A stretch of 64,000 nt of DNA. Origin: Comamonas thiooxydans. GTDB taxonomy: Bacteria > Pseudomonadota > Gammaproteobacteria > Burkholderiales > Burkholderiaceae_C. Made by a program: the position numbers and the translations under genes. Below are positions 33,645 through 44,551 of this stretch, one piece after another. How positions within the stretch are numbered: position 1 is the first letter of the stretch; each line of letters opens with the position of its first letter. Location: assembly GCF_002157685.2 (NCBI RefSeq), contig NZ_AP026738.1:2976001-3040000 (forward strand). Direction: 5' to 3'. The notes beneath the pieces were generated by a model. It had not been told where the DNA came from and did not search any database. It worked only from the letters and a program-made list of their open reading frames with translations.

Positions 33645-34799
33645 ATGGGCATTTTTAATTTTCAGTTCGAACCTGCACCTCGAATTATTTGTGAATTGGG
33701 TGCATCTCTACGGTTAAATTCCTACTTGGAGGATTGCCGCCATGTGTTCGTTGTCACCGATAGCGGTTTGGTGCAAGCGGGAATTATTGAACAGCCAGTC
33801 GCTGCACTAATTAATTCAGGAGTGAACGTCACAGTCTATGACGGGGTAAAGCCAGATCCATCCGAGCATGTCGTACTTGCAGCGGCTGAAGCTGCTCGAA
33901 GCGCTGGTGCCGATTGCGTCGTCGGATTCGGCGGCGGCAGTTCGTTGGACACCGCTAAATTGGTGGCCCTGCTGGCATCTACTCCGCAGTCGCTAAAGGA
34001 CATCTACGGAAGCCAACAAGCCCGAGGATCACGGTTGCGATTGATTCAAGTTCCAACTACGGCAGGAACTGGTTCCGAGGTAACACCAACGGCTGTGGTC
34101 TCCACGCCAGACCACCAAAAGAAGGGAGTCATAAGTCGGTTGCTGCTTCCCGACGTAGCAGTGCTCGATGCAGGCTTGATAGTGACCTTGCCACCAGCAA
34201 CTACAGCGACGACTGGTATTGACACCATGGTGCACGCCATTGAGGCATATACCTCACGTAATCGAAAGAACCCCCTCTCCGACCAATTTTCGATCCGCTC
34301 GCTGCAGCTCTCCCATACCTATATGGGCCGCGCTATTGCTGACGGCACTGATCTCCAGGCCCGACAAGCGTTACTTCTAAGTTCTTTGATGGCAGGTGTC
34401 GCCTTTGCGAATTCTCCTGTCGCTGCCATACATGCACTTGCCCATCCCTTGGGCAGCCACTTTCATCTGCCGCACGGCTTGGCCAACGCACTGGTCATGA
34501 TGCCGGTCCTACGCTTCAATCTGCCTGCGGCAGAACTTCAGTATGCGGAACTAGCGCGCGCTCTGCATCCTGAACTACGCGAAGCGACCGACTTCGTAGC
34601 CGCAGAAGCTTTCATGATCACAATCGCAAAGCATGTGACCAAGGCGCCGATCCCACAGCGGTTACGCGACGTGGATATTCGTAAAACCGATCTTCCAAAG
34701 CTGGTAGATGCCGCCATGACAGTCCAGCGCTTATTAGTCAACAACCCTCGTGAGGTCGGATATTCAGACGCGTTGCAAATATACAACGAGGCGTATTGA
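33645..34799 (+). CDS. Iron-containing (group III) alcohol dehydrogenase
   Basis: 384 residues. NAD-binding GFGGGSSLDTAK at about residues 92-103; TTAGTGSEVTPTAV; metal ligands in GIDTMVHAIEAYTS (Asp, His) and AIHALAHPLGSHFHLPHGLA (two His). The family includes 1,2-propanediol and other alcohol dehydrogenases and maleylacetate reductases. The ATG follows the receptor stop by 52 bases. With the downstream aldehyde dehydrogenase it could oxidise an alcohol to an acid in two steps. Confidence 0.9.
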   Translation: MGIFNFQFEPAPRIICELGASLRLNSYLEDCRHVFVVTDSGLVQAGIIEQPVAALINSGVNVTVYDGVKPDPSEHVVLAAAEAARSAGADCVVGFGGGSSLDTAKLVALLASTPQSLKDIYGSQQARGSRLRLIQVPTTAGTGSEVTPTAVVSTPDHQKKGVISRLLLPDVAVLDAGLIVTLPPATTATTGIDTMVHAIEAYTSRNRKNPLSDQFSIRSLQLSHTYMGRAIADGTDLQARQALLLSSLMAGVAFANSPVAAIHALAHPLGSHFHLPHGLANALVMMPVLRFNLPAAELQYAELARALHPELREATDFVAAEAFMITIAKHVTKAPIPQRLRDVDIRKTDLPKLVDAAMTVQRLLVNNPREVGYSDALQIYNEAY

Positions 34800-35027
34800 T
34801 CCTTTTTACCCGAGAAGATTTCAATTCTTTACATCTAATTCATTTTTCATTTTTCATTTTTTCCGTATTAATGCATGACAGCACTAATCACGTTAAGAGA
34901 TCGTCGCTCCCTATATAAATCATTGCAATACTTTCAACAAGCAACGTAGCAACTGAGTATTAATTATATTTCACCTTGATCACCAGCAATTTTCTCCAAT
35001 AACTTATCTCGAAACGAAGCAAAAACC

Positions 35028-36536
35028 ATGAAAAGCACAACTTTAATATCCGAAAAATTGCTTCCAATTTGCATTGCAGGCGAATGGCGCCTTGGTGGAG
35101 GCGAGGTCTATGAAAGTATCTATCCCGCGACAGGTGAGGTTGTTGCTCGTTTATGTGCAGCATCACTAGCTGATGTCGAGGAGGCAATTCAGCGTGCGCA
35201 CAAGGCATTTCTTACGAGCGGCTGGGCGAAAAAACTCCCTCACGAGCGGGCAACAGTGCTTTTCAGGATCGCTCAGCTTATCCGGGAAAATGCTGAGGAG
35301 CTGGCGCAAAAGCAGCGACTTGATAATGGAAAGTCGATTAAAGAAACGCGCGCTTTGGTCGCTAGTGCTGCGGGCACCTTCCAGTTTTTTGGCGCGGCCT
35401 GTGAGACATTGGAAGACTCCATCACTCCATCGAGGGGCGACTACGTAACGATGAGTGTGCATGAACCGATGGGAGTCGTGGCAGCTATCACTCCCTGGAA
35501 TTCTCCTATCGTCAGCGACGCCCAAAAGATGGCCCCAGCACTCGCTGCCGGCTGCGCCATTGTTCTAAAGCCTGCAGAAATCACACCAGTCCTGGCCCTA
35601 GAGCTAGCACGCATCTGCCAAGCAGCAGGTGTACCCAAAGGACTCATCAGTGTGTTGCCGGGCAAGGGCTCTGTCATTGGCGATGCAATCACCAAGCACC
35701 CTCTTGTCAAGCGAGTTTCGTTCACCGGAGGTACCTCTACGGGAAAGCACATCGCTCGTATTGCAGCCGAAAAGATGATGCCAGTGTCCATGGAGCTTGG
35801 GGGCAAATCTCCAACCATGGTGCTGGAAGATGCGGATCTGGATCACGCGGTTGCCGGAGTGCTTTATGGAATTTTCAGCAGTTCCGGCCAGTCCTGCATC
35901 GCAGGGTCACGGCTATTCGTTGCTGAGCCGATCTACGACGAGTTCCTAAGCCGCCTCACTGCCGGCGCTAGGGCACTTCGCGTAGGTGACCCGTCTCAGG
36001 ACACCACGCAGATGGGGCCGCTGATTTCATCCTCTCATCGAAATAGTGTCGAGCGTTACGTGGAACTGGGTGTCTCGGAGGGGGCCAGTATTCGGACAGG
36101 CGGTTCTCGCCTTGGCAACGACAGGCTCTTGGGCAAGCTGAGCAACGGCTATTTTTATGAGCCGACTATCCTCGAAGGACTCTCCAATAAAGCCCGCACG
36201 GCACAGGAAGAGATTTTCGGACCAGTATTGGTTGCGATGCCCTTCAAAGACGAGGCCACGCTGATCGAGGAGGCCAACGATAGCGTTTATGCGCTTGCTG
36301 CAGGCATCTGGAGCCGCGATTTCAAACGTGCCTGGAAGCTTGGGCGGGCTGTACAAGCAGGTACCGTATGGATCAACACATACAAGCAACTCTCCTCTTC
36401 AACACCGTTTGGAGGATGGCGCGACTCAGGCCTTGGACGCGAAAAGGGACGCGCAGGAATCTTTCAATATATGGAGCAGAAAGGCATGTACTGGGGTACA
36501 AACGAAATGCCGCTCCCATGGGCCAACCTTTCCTAA
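35028..36536 (+). CDS. NAD(P)-dependent aldehyde dehydrogenase
   Basis: 502 residues. Oxyanion Asn in ITPWNSPIV, cofactor loop FTGGTSTGKHI, catalytic Glu in MELGGKSP, and catalytic Cys in SSGQSCIAGSR. It falls in the broad betaine/gamma-aminobutyraldehyde-type ALDH group; substrate not readable. Upstream (34800-35027) is an AT-rich 228-base gap with three CATTTTT units at about 34846-34868 and no gene. Confidence 0.9.
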   Translation: MKSTTLISEKLLPICIAGEWRLGGGEVYESIYPATGEVVARLCAASLADVEEAIQRAHKAFLTSGWAKKLPHERATVLFRIAQLIRENAEELAQKQRLDNGKSIKETRALVASAAGTFQFFGAACETLEDSITPSRGDYVTMSVHEPMGVVAAITPWNSPIVSDAQKMAPALAAGCAIVLKPAEITPVLALELARICQAAGVPKGLISVLPGKGSVIGDAITKHPLVKRVSFTGGTSTGKHIARIAAEKMMPVSMELGGKSPTMVLEDADLDHAVAGVLYGIFSSSGQSCIAGSRLFVAEPIYDEFLSRLTAGARALRVGDPSQDTTQMGPLISSSHRNSVERYVELGVSEGASIRTGGSRLGNDRLLGKLSNGYFYEPTILEGLSNKARTAQEEIFGPVLVAMPFKDEATLIEEANDSVYALAAGIWSRDFKRAWKLGRAVQAGTVWINTYKQLSSSTPFGGWRDSGLGREKGRAGIFQYMEQKGMYWGTNEMPLPWANLS

Positions 36537-36576
36537 CTGAATAGAACTAGTTTGTAAGTCCCGGAGGATTGGCATC

Positions 36577-37803
36577 ATGAATAAAAGTTTCAATCGCTGG
36601 TGGGGTGTACTCACGCTGATGATGGTCGTGGTGATTGCCTATATCGACCGCGTGAACGTTTCCGTGCTCATTGTCGATAGTGATTTCCTTCGTGCCTTTG
36701 GTATCGAAGGAGATCGTCAAGGCCAAGGTTCGATGATGACAACGTTCCTTCTGGGATATGGGATCTCAGCACTTATCCTGACGCCTTTATATGAGCGCTT
36801 CTTAGGATATCGCCGTGGTCTACTCGTAAGCATGCTGGCTTGGGCAGTTTTAACTGCAATTGCCCCCTGGACAGGCTCATTGTTTGCATTTTTAATTCTA
36901 CGCACCGTACTAGGCATGAGCGAGGGGCCGCTATTCTCACTCAAGACCATGTACGTGCGAGATTGGTTCTCCGCTAACGAACGGGGAAAACCAAATGCGG
37001 TGAGTTCGATGGGAGTGTCTTTGGGGCTAGCAGTGGGTTTTCCCCTGATCAGCTGGCTGCTGCGAGAGCATGGATGGCATTCATCGTTTGAAATGCTTGC
37101 GATGCTCAATCTATTGCTGGGGCTGCCACTGATCTACTGGTTCATTCATGAAAATCCGCAAATAGCAAAAGTAGCTTCCACCAAGCCAAATATAGGTCTG
37201 AAGCAAACTGTACGTGGCGCATTCACAATGCCTCACTTGATTGCAATGCTTGCAGTAGAAGTCTTCACGCTAGCGTACCTATGGGGCAGCAGCTCCTGGC
37301 TTCCAGCCTATCTGGTTCAGGATAAAGGCTTTTCGCTAAAGGAGATGGGGTGGATGTCTTCTCTGCCGTTCGTAGTTGGCATCGTTGCCAACTTTCTAGG
37401 AGGGCTCCTGGTCGACCTACTGCCCCAGCAACGTGTTCCGCTGATCTTCACATTTGGGGGGTTAGCCACTGCGCTTTCAGTCTTCATGCTGATGGGCGCT
37501 GACAATACCGCTACTACCGTTGTCTATCTTCTTATCGCAAGTGCCTGCTGGGCCCTGCAGGGCGCGGCGATCCCTTCGATCGTGCAAGCCCTCTCTCCAG
37601 CGGCCAGCGTAGGAAGTGCATACGGAATCATCAATGGTGTGGGCAATCTTGCGGCGGCATTCATGCCAATGGCGATGGGCTCCATGATGAAAGGAAACGT
37701 AGCGGGAGGATTTTCGTTACTCGTCTGCTCACAAGTTCTGGCTGCAGTCAGCGGGTTCTGGATCTTCCTACGCTGGTCATCTGGCCTCGCTGCCAAATCA
37801 TGA
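36577..37803 (+). CDS. MFS transporter, anion:cation symporter (ACS) family
   Basis: 408 residues with about 12 hydrophobic segments. The N-terminal VVVIAYIDRVNVSVLIVD and the RTVLGMSEGPLFSLKTMYVR segment fit the ACS/sugar-acid or aromatic-acid branch of MFS. GGAGG lies about 10 bases before the ATG. It probably imports the organic acid or its precursor handled by the two dehydrogenases and receptor upstream. Confidence 0.88.
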   Translation: MNKSFNRWWGVLTLMMVVVIAYIDRVNVSVLIVDSDFLRAFGIEGDRQGQGSMMTTFLLGYGISALILTPLYERFLGYRRGLLVSMLAWAVLTAIAPWTGSLFAFLILRTVLGMSEGPLFSLKTMYVRDWFSANERGKPNAVSSMGVSLGLAVGFPLISWLLREHGWHSSFEMLAMLNLLLGLPLIYWFIHENPQIAKVASTKPNIGLKQTVRGAFTMPHLIAMLAVEVFTLAYLWGSSSWLPAYLVQDKGFSLKEMGWMSSLPFVVGIVANFLGGLLVDLLPQQRVPLIFTFGGLATALSVFMLMGADNTATTVVYLLIASACWALQGAAIPSIVQALSPAASVGSAYGIINGVGNLAAAFMPMAMGSMMKGNVAGGFSLLVCSQVLAAVSGFWIFLRWSSGLAAKS

Positions 37804-38002
37804 ATCCCGGATCGGGTAGCTGCTCGGGGTTCTCAAAACCACAAACGCTGCCCTCCTCTGCGCGGCACAGCCTCGGGCAGCTTCCGACTAGGCCCAAATC
37901 TTGGCTCTGATCTTGGACCTACCCGTCAGGTCCCGGATGATTGCGCACGTTCTTGACGAATAAATCGGGCACTTTCATCCTCCATTTTTTTGAGCGCTTG
38001 CC

Positions 38003-38190
38003 GCTGTTGAAGTGGGGTGAGCGCAGTACATGACTCAATCGTCCATTGAAGCGTTCAATCATGCCGTTGATCTGCGGTGTCTTGGGCCTGGTCAGCCGAT
38101 GTTCGATCTCCAGCGCTTGGCATAGCTGGTCAAACTCATGCTCGCCTGTGGGCTGGCGGCTGCCAGACAATCGGCCTGACGGCTCGGTGA
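38003..38190 (-). pseudogene. IS481-family transposase remnant
   Basis: The frame ending at 37919 contains PTGEHEFDQLCQALEIEHRL, TRPKTPQINGMIERFNGRLS and HVLRSPHFNSG, the C-terminal part of an IS481-type DDE domain including its catalytic Glu. After HFNSG the similarity ends and the 5' two thirds of the gene are missing. Neither IS end was found. It marks the right border of the catabolic cassette. Confidence 0.75.
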
Positions 38191-38202
38191 ATAAGAAAAC
38201 TA

Positions 38203-38226
38203 GAAAAGAGGCCGAAGCCTCTTTTC
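38203..38226 (-). terminator. Rho-independent terminator of asdA
   Basis: GAAAAGAGGC, loop CGAA, GCCTCTTTTC, a perfect 10-bp stem about 70 bases past the asdA stop, followed on the minus strand by TAGTTTTCTTATTC. A-rich on both sides, so it could act in both directions. Confidence 0.8.
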
Positions 38227-38294
38227 AAATGCATTGGTGGCCGGGCTGATATTTTTTCGGCTGGCGGTGCCGCAAGCCTTGAAGCCCCTCACCG

Positions 38295-39926
<1,632 letters not shown>

Positions 39927-39940
39927 TCAGTGCAGGGGTT

Positions 39941-41632
39941 TCACGCAAAGGCAATGACCAGCGGACCCAACAAAGTCAGGAACACATTGGCCAACGCATA
40001 AGTGATTGCAAACGGGGTGGTGGGGATTGAATTGCCGGCCTTGTCCAGAACCTCGCCAAACGCGGGGTTGGCACTGCGTGCGCCGGACAGCGAGCCCGCG
40101 AACACGGCAACGTTGTCATAACGCAGCACATACTTGCCAAACAAAATGGCAATCAGCAGCGGAATGATGGTGACCAGAACGCCCAGCATGAACAACGTCA
40201 AGCCCTGCTCCATGACCGTGCTGACCGCCTGCTGGCCGGACTGCAGGCCCACCATGGCCACAAAACCTGCCAGCCCCAGATCGCGCAGCAATGTCGAGGC
40301 GCTTGTCGGCATATTGCCCATGGTGTGCTTGCGGCTGCGCCACCAGCCAAACAGCAGGCCCGAGAGCAAGGCACCGCCACCGCTGCCCAAGGTGATGGGA
40401 ATAGCGCCTATGCGCAGCACCAGCAGGCCGATCAGCAGGCCGACGACAATGCCGAAGCCGTGGAACACCCAGTCGGTCTTGTCGCTGGGAACAATGATGG
40501 GACCGGCGGCCTGAGCAGCCTTCTGAACGTCCTGAGGTGTGCCGAACAAGGTGACCACATCGCCGGGCATCACCATGGTCTGCGCAGTGATGGGAACCGG
40601 CGATCCCGCACGTATCAAGCCCTCGGCATAGACGCCGTGCTTGAGATCCTGAGACAGGCTGTCCAGAATGTCCTTGACGCTGCGGTTCAGATACCGGGAA
40701 TTGGAAATGGCCACATCGCGGCGCACCATCACCACATCCATGCCCTGGGCACCGGGCAGCTCATCGCCTACCGACTTGCCCAGAGACACCACGGCGGAGC
40801 GGCGTCCGACCAGCAAAATAATGTCGCCAGCCTCGAGTACCAGGCTGGGGTCTACGCCGACCAGCGCATTCTTTCGCTGAATGCGCTCCACTGTCACCCT
40901 GCCCTGAGTCCCCTCGGCTTCGAGATCAGCCACGGTTTTGCCTGATTGGGCGACGCGGAAAATACGCCCCACCAGATCGGGTGCCGCTGGCGATTCACCC
41001 ACGCCATAAACCCGAACGCCCTTGAGTTGCTCCTGCTCGGCTTGAACCGCGTCATCCCGGATATTGCGTCCGGTAATCCATGGCAGGACATTGACGCACA
41101 TGATGATGGCGCCGAAAGAGCCGAATATATAGGTGACCGCATAGCCGATGGCAACATTGGCCTGCATGCGCTGCACCTCTTCACCCGAGAGTCCGAGTTT
41201 CTCAATGGCAGAGCCAGCCGTCCCAATGATTGCCGACTGCGTCAGTCCGCCGGCGGCAAGGCCTGCAGCTAGGCCTTTGTCCAGCCCGAATATCCGGGCA
41301 ATCACCACCACCGTGATCAAGCCGGACAAGGCCACCACGACGGCCATCATGATTTCCTTGACCGAATGACGCCCCAAAGAATTGAAGAACTGCGGGCCGC
41401 TTTCGAAGCCTACGGCGTATATGAACAAGGCGAAAAGCACAGCCTTGATGCCTGAATCGATCTGAATGCCGATCTGGCTGATCAACACCGCTGCCAATAG
41501 CGAACCAGCCACACCACCTAACTGGAATGACCCGAAGCGGAACTTGCCGACCCAGTACCCCAGAGCCAGAGACGCGAAAAGTGCGGCTTCCGGTGATTGG
41601 TGAAAGATGCTTTTGAGTAATTCCACGGCCAC
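39941..41632 (-). CDS. aspT: Aspartate:alanine antiporter
   Basis: 563 residues, AAEX family. Two hydrophobic halves surround a cytoplasmic region with two TrkA_C-like domains (about 205-375; LEAGDIILLVGRRSAVVSLG, MVMPGDVVTLFGTPQD). The GxxxG-rich AAGLAAGGLTQSAIIGTAGS and SLSGARSANPAFGEV segments are family signatures. 44 bases upstream of asdA, one operon. Imports Asp in exchange for Ala. Confidence 0.93.
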   Translation of the reverse strand: MAVELLKSIFHQSPEAALFASLALGYWVGKFRFGSFQLGGVAGSLLAAVLISQIGIQIDSGIKAVLFALFIYAVGFESGPQFFNSLGRHSVKEIMMAVVVALSGLITVVVIARIFGLDKGLAAGLAAGGLTQSAIIGTAGSAIEKLGLSGEEVQRMQANVAIGYAVTYIFGSFGAIIMCVNVLPWITGRNIRDDAVQAEQEQLKGVRVYGVGESPAAPDLVGRIFRVAQSGKTVADLEAEGTQGRVTVERIQRKNALVGVDPSLVLEAGDIILLVGRRSAVVSLGKSVGDELPGAQGMDVVMVRRDVAISNSRYLNRSVKDILDSLSQDLKHGVYAEGLIRAGSPVPITAQTMVMPGDVVTLFGTPQDVQKAAQAAGPIIVPSDKTDWVFHGFGIVVGLLIGLLVLRIGAIPITLGSGGGALLSGLLFGWWRSRKHTMGNMPTSASTLLRDLGLAGFVAMVGLQSGQQAVSTVMEQGLTLFMLGVLVTIIPLLIAILFGKYVLRYDNVAVFAGSLSGARSANPAFGEVLDKAGNSIPTTPFAITYALANVFLTLLGPLVIAFA

Positions 41633-42005
41633 CTCGACTTCCGGATAAAAGGATCAAGCAACGGAAAGCCCGCCCTAGCCCCCAAAAGAGGGAGGCATTG
41701 GAAATGCTTGAACTCAGGAGAAAGCGGTTTGCTACTGGGAAGCGTGGATCGAGATCGCCTATCTCAAAACTGATGCCACGTCCATTAGCTGGATAGTTTC
41801 TTGTCTTCTTCTATTTCCACCCACTATTAAAGACAAATGCGTATCGAAATGTAGGACGTTGCCGATTATTCTTTTCAAAATACTCAGGACTCTTCAATTA
41901 GGCTTGGCATTGACCGCCAATATTGACAAGCCGCCGGCAGAAGCCGGCGGTCAAGTCTGTGGCGCCGAGACTGAGCGGGATCGCAGACCAGGAGCCAGCT
42001 ACCGG
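41633..42005. other. Intergenic region upstream of aspT with a GC-rich hairpin
   Basis: 373 bases between the aspT start and the kfrA-like stop, both on the minus strand. It must hold the aspT-asdA promoter, but no boxes were convincing. The only clear structure is the GC-rich hairpin at 41931-41950. No open frame of interest. Confidence 0.5.
41931..41950 (-). terminator. GC-rich hairpin, possible terminator of the kfrA-like gene
   Basis: CCGCCGGC, loop AGAA, GCCGGCGG: a perfect 8-bp stem 56 bases past the kfrA-like stop. The following minus-strand sequence (CTTGTCAATATT) has only a weak T content, so this may be an imperfect terminator. Confidence 0.5.
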
Positions 42006-42989
42006 TTAGCGCAAGGTTCGCCGGTTAATGGAGCGCCGGGTTGCCGCCAGATTGCTTCGACGCGCCAGGGGTTGAGCCACATTTGGATCAGCTGTATTGG
42101 CTGCAGCCGCCAGTCTTTGCTGCGCCTCCAGCAGGCTCTTGAGATCGGCTGCACGCTCCTGTGCCAATGCAGCCGTGTTCTGAGCGGTCTGCAACTGGGC
42201 ATGCAGATTCAGGATCTCCTGCTCGGATTGTTCAAAGCGAGTCTGCAGCTCTTGATAGCGAGACTCTGCCTTGCGCTCCTGGTCCTGCAGGCTTTTTCGC
42301 GCTGCAGTGAGTTCCTGCCGCGCACGATCGACCTCGTTGAGCATATGGCGCTCGTTGCCCGCGTACTGCTCGGCCATGCGCTGGCGCTCGGCGGCGGCCG
42401 ACTGAATTTCCTCGCTGTGCTTTTGCTGCTGCAACTCACGCTGGCGTACGGCATTGCTCAGCTCATCACGTAGTTCTTCCAGGCGCTGATCACGTTCCTG
42501 TAGCGTCTGCTGCATTTCGTCAAGACGCCGGGCCAAGTCTTGGGCGTGATTTTGAGCTGCCTGCAGGGCCTGATTCAGCGCATCTTTTTGCGCTTCCATG
42601 GTGGCCTGGCGCTGCGCGAGTTGCTCCTGTTGCGCCACAAATGCCTGCTCCGCAGCTTTCAAAGCCTGTTCGCGAAGATCCAAAGCCTTGCTGGCTGCGG
42701 CTTTCGCCTCTTCCTGCGCCGTATTCCAGAGCTCTTCGGCAAGGCGCTGCACAGGGTCTGGCACCGATTGCAACACGGAAGGGTCCTGCTCTCCTGCCAC
42801 GCCCAGACGACGGCCCAGCGTGGCAAACCAAGTCTCCAGCATAGGGCTGACCGTATTGGGAGAGCCTCGCCCGATCTGCTGGCGCACCCGCTCTATGGTC
42901 GGACGCAGTCCCTGAGCAATCAAAGCATCCGCTGCAGCCCAGACATCGGACTCCTGCACACCTCTAGACGTAGTTTTGCTTGTATTCAT
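42006..42989 (-). CDS. KfrA-like DNA-binding protein with long coiled coil
   Basis: 327 residues. The N-terminal 60 residues form the KfrA_N domain (VWAAADALIAQGLRPTIERV, RQQIGRGSPNTVSPMLETWF). Residues about 85-295 are an almost unbroken Gln/Glu/Ala-rich coiled coil, and the end is Arg-rich. KfrA of IncP/IncW plasmids is an autoregulator with a coiled coil linked to nucleoid organisation. Here it is chromosomal, divergent from a tyrosine recombinase, with two palindromes just upstream that are candidate binding sites. Confidence 0.85.
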   Translation of the reverse strand: MNTSKTTSRGVQESDVWAAADALIAQGLRPTIERVRQQIGRGSPNTVSPMLETWFATLGRRLGVAGEQDPSVLQSVPDPVQRLAEELWNTAQEEAKAAASKALDLREQALKAAEQAFVAQQEQLAQRQATMEAQKDALNQALQAAQNHAQDLARRLDEMQQTLQERDQRLEELRDELSNAVRQRELQQQKHSEEIQSAAAERQRMAEQYAGNERHMLNEVDRARQELTAARKSLQDQERKAESRYQELQTRFEQSEQEILNLHAQLQTAQNTAALAQERAADLKSLLEAQQRLAAAANTADPNVAQPLARRSNLAATRRSINRRTLR

Positions 42990-43006
42990 ACCTATTCTTC
43001 AAATAA

Positions 43007-43033
43007 ATAACGATAAGTGATTGTTATCGTTAT
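43007..43033. promoter_or_regulatory. Perfect inverted repeat upstream of the kfrA-like gene
   Basis: ATAACGATAA, 7 bases, TTATCGTTAT: two perfect 10-bp arms starting 18 bases upstream of the kfrA-like start codon. A candidate autoregulatory operator; KfrA proteins repress their own promoters through such sites. Confidence 0.7.
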
Positions 43034-43044
43034 CTATATTACAA

Positions 43045-43087
43045 ATACGTAATACACAATACATCTTATGTATTAAATATTACGTAT
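43045..43087. promoter_or_regulatory. Nested 43-bp imperfect palindrome
   Basis: Outer arms ATACGTAATA and TATTACGTAT (10 bp), inner arms AATACAT and ATGTATT (7 bp), each pair separated by three unmatched bases, with CTT in the middle. It lies 11 bases beyond the first inverted repeat in a very AT-rich stretch. It may be a second KfrA site, a recombination site or an AT-rich nucleoid-protein target. Confidence 0.65.
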
Positions 43088-43444
43088 GAAATTTTCATAC
43101 AGATGACAACGTACATTAACCCGTTTTCAACCCCTTTTTTTCGGATGAAGTCCGTTCTGAGTTCAAGCAAGAGCAATTTCGCTGGCTTGCATACTGGTGG
43201 TTCTGCCAAGCCTGTGATCAGGCTGGCATGAGGGCGCGCTGTGCCTGATAGCTGCCATTGATGTACGCGATGCCTGCCATCAGCTCGCAGGCTCTCAACA
43301 GAGTTGCGCCCGCCTGACAGGGCGTGAATAAGGACTCTTGAGTAAGGACGCGTGAGTAAGGACAGCAGGGGCCGCAGTGCTGGGCCTCCTTTTGCCGGCA
43401 CATTGATTTCAGCTGGCGTGCAAAGTCAGGGCGAAAATAGCGTC

Positions 43445-44551
43445 ATGGATTCACGCAAGCCCTCGCCCTTCCCTGCTCCAGCGGCCTTTGATGCCAACCG
43501 CCTACAGATGCGGGATATGCCACCAGCCGCCCTGGCACCCGAAGCGCATGAAGCCATCAAGGAACTGATGCATGAAGGCGAATCCCGCAACACGCGCAAC
43601 AGCTATCAAAGTGCCATGCGTTACTGGGCGGCCTGGCATCTGCTGCGTCTGGGCCAGCCCATGCAACTGCCGCTGCAGGTTTCCACGGTGCTGCAGTTCA
43701 TCATTGACCATGCCCAGAGGCAGAGTGGTACCGGCCTGCTTCATGAGATGCCTCCCGAAATCGATGAAGCCTTGGTAGCTGCCGGCTACAAGGGTAAAAA
43801 AGGGGCACCTTCACACAACACGCTGGTGCACCGCATGGCCGTGATGTCCAAGGCACATCAGGTGCATGCCATGTCCAACCCCTGTCAGGATGGGGCGGTC
43901 AGGGAGTTGATGTCACGTACGCGCAAGGCCTATGCAAGACGCGGTGATCTGCCCCAGAAAAAAGAGGCGCTGACGCGAGACGTGCTGGAGGCGCTGCTGG
44001 CCAGCTGTGACGATAGCTTGCGCGGCCTGCGCGACCGGGCGCTGCTGCTGTTTGCCTGGGCCAGCGGCGGGCGGCGCCGCTCCGAAGTGGCCGCTGCTGA
44101 TATGCGCTTCCTGCGCGCCGTGGCAGGTGGCGAGTTCATCTACACCCTGAGCCATAGCAAGACCAACCAGAGCGGCACCGATGCCCCCGAGAATCACAAG
44201 CCCGTCACCGGACGCGCAGCCATCGCCCTGAGAGCATGGCTGGACGCAGCAAGCATCACCGAAGGTCCTATCTTCAGGCGCATCCGCAAAGGAGGCCATG
44301 TGGCAGAGCCACTGACTCCCGCTGCTGTGCGCAACATCGTCAAGGAACGCTGTGCACTGGCCGGTGTGGAAGGAGACTTTTCGGCACACTCGCTGCGCTC
44401 GGGATTTGTGACCGAGGCCGGCAGACGCAATCTGCCGCTGGCTGACACCATGGCATTGACCGGGCACCATAGCGTGAACACGGTACTCGGCTACTTCCGG
44501 GCCGACTCGGCGCTCAACAATCAGGCGGCGCGTATGCTGGACGAGGACTGA
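43445..44551 (+). CDS. Tyrosine recombinase (phage-integrase family)
   Basis: 368 residues from ATG 43445; an in-frame upstream start at 43352 would add 31 residues, and neither has a strong ribosome site. An N-terminal SAM-like domain (SRNTRNSYQSAMRYWAAWHL) is followed by the catalytic domain with Arg (ASGGRRRSEV), the Lys hairpin (LSHSKTNQSG), HxxR (AHSLRSGF), His (LTGHHSVNTV) and Tyr (LGYFRADS), so the active site is complete. No att repeats or element genes flank it, suggesting a resident recombinase of unknown target. Confidence 0.85.
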   Translation: MDSRKPSPFPAPAAFDANRLQMRDMPPAALAPEAHEAIKELMHEGESRNTRNSYQSAMRYWAAWHLLRLGQPMQLPLQVSTVLQFIIDHAQRQSGTGLLHEMPPEIDEALVAAGYKGKKGAPSHNTLVHRMAVMSKAHQVHAMSNPCQDGAVRELMSRTRKAYARRGDLPQKKEALTRDVLEALLASCDDSLRGLRDRALLLFAWASGGRRRSEVAAADMRFLRAVAGGEFIYTLSHSKTNQSGTDAPENHKPVTGRAAIALRAWLDAASITEGPIFRRIRKGGHVAEPLTPAAVRNIVKERCALAGVEGDFSAHSLRSGFVTEAGRRNLPLADTMALTGHHSVNTVLGYFRADSALNNQAARMLDED

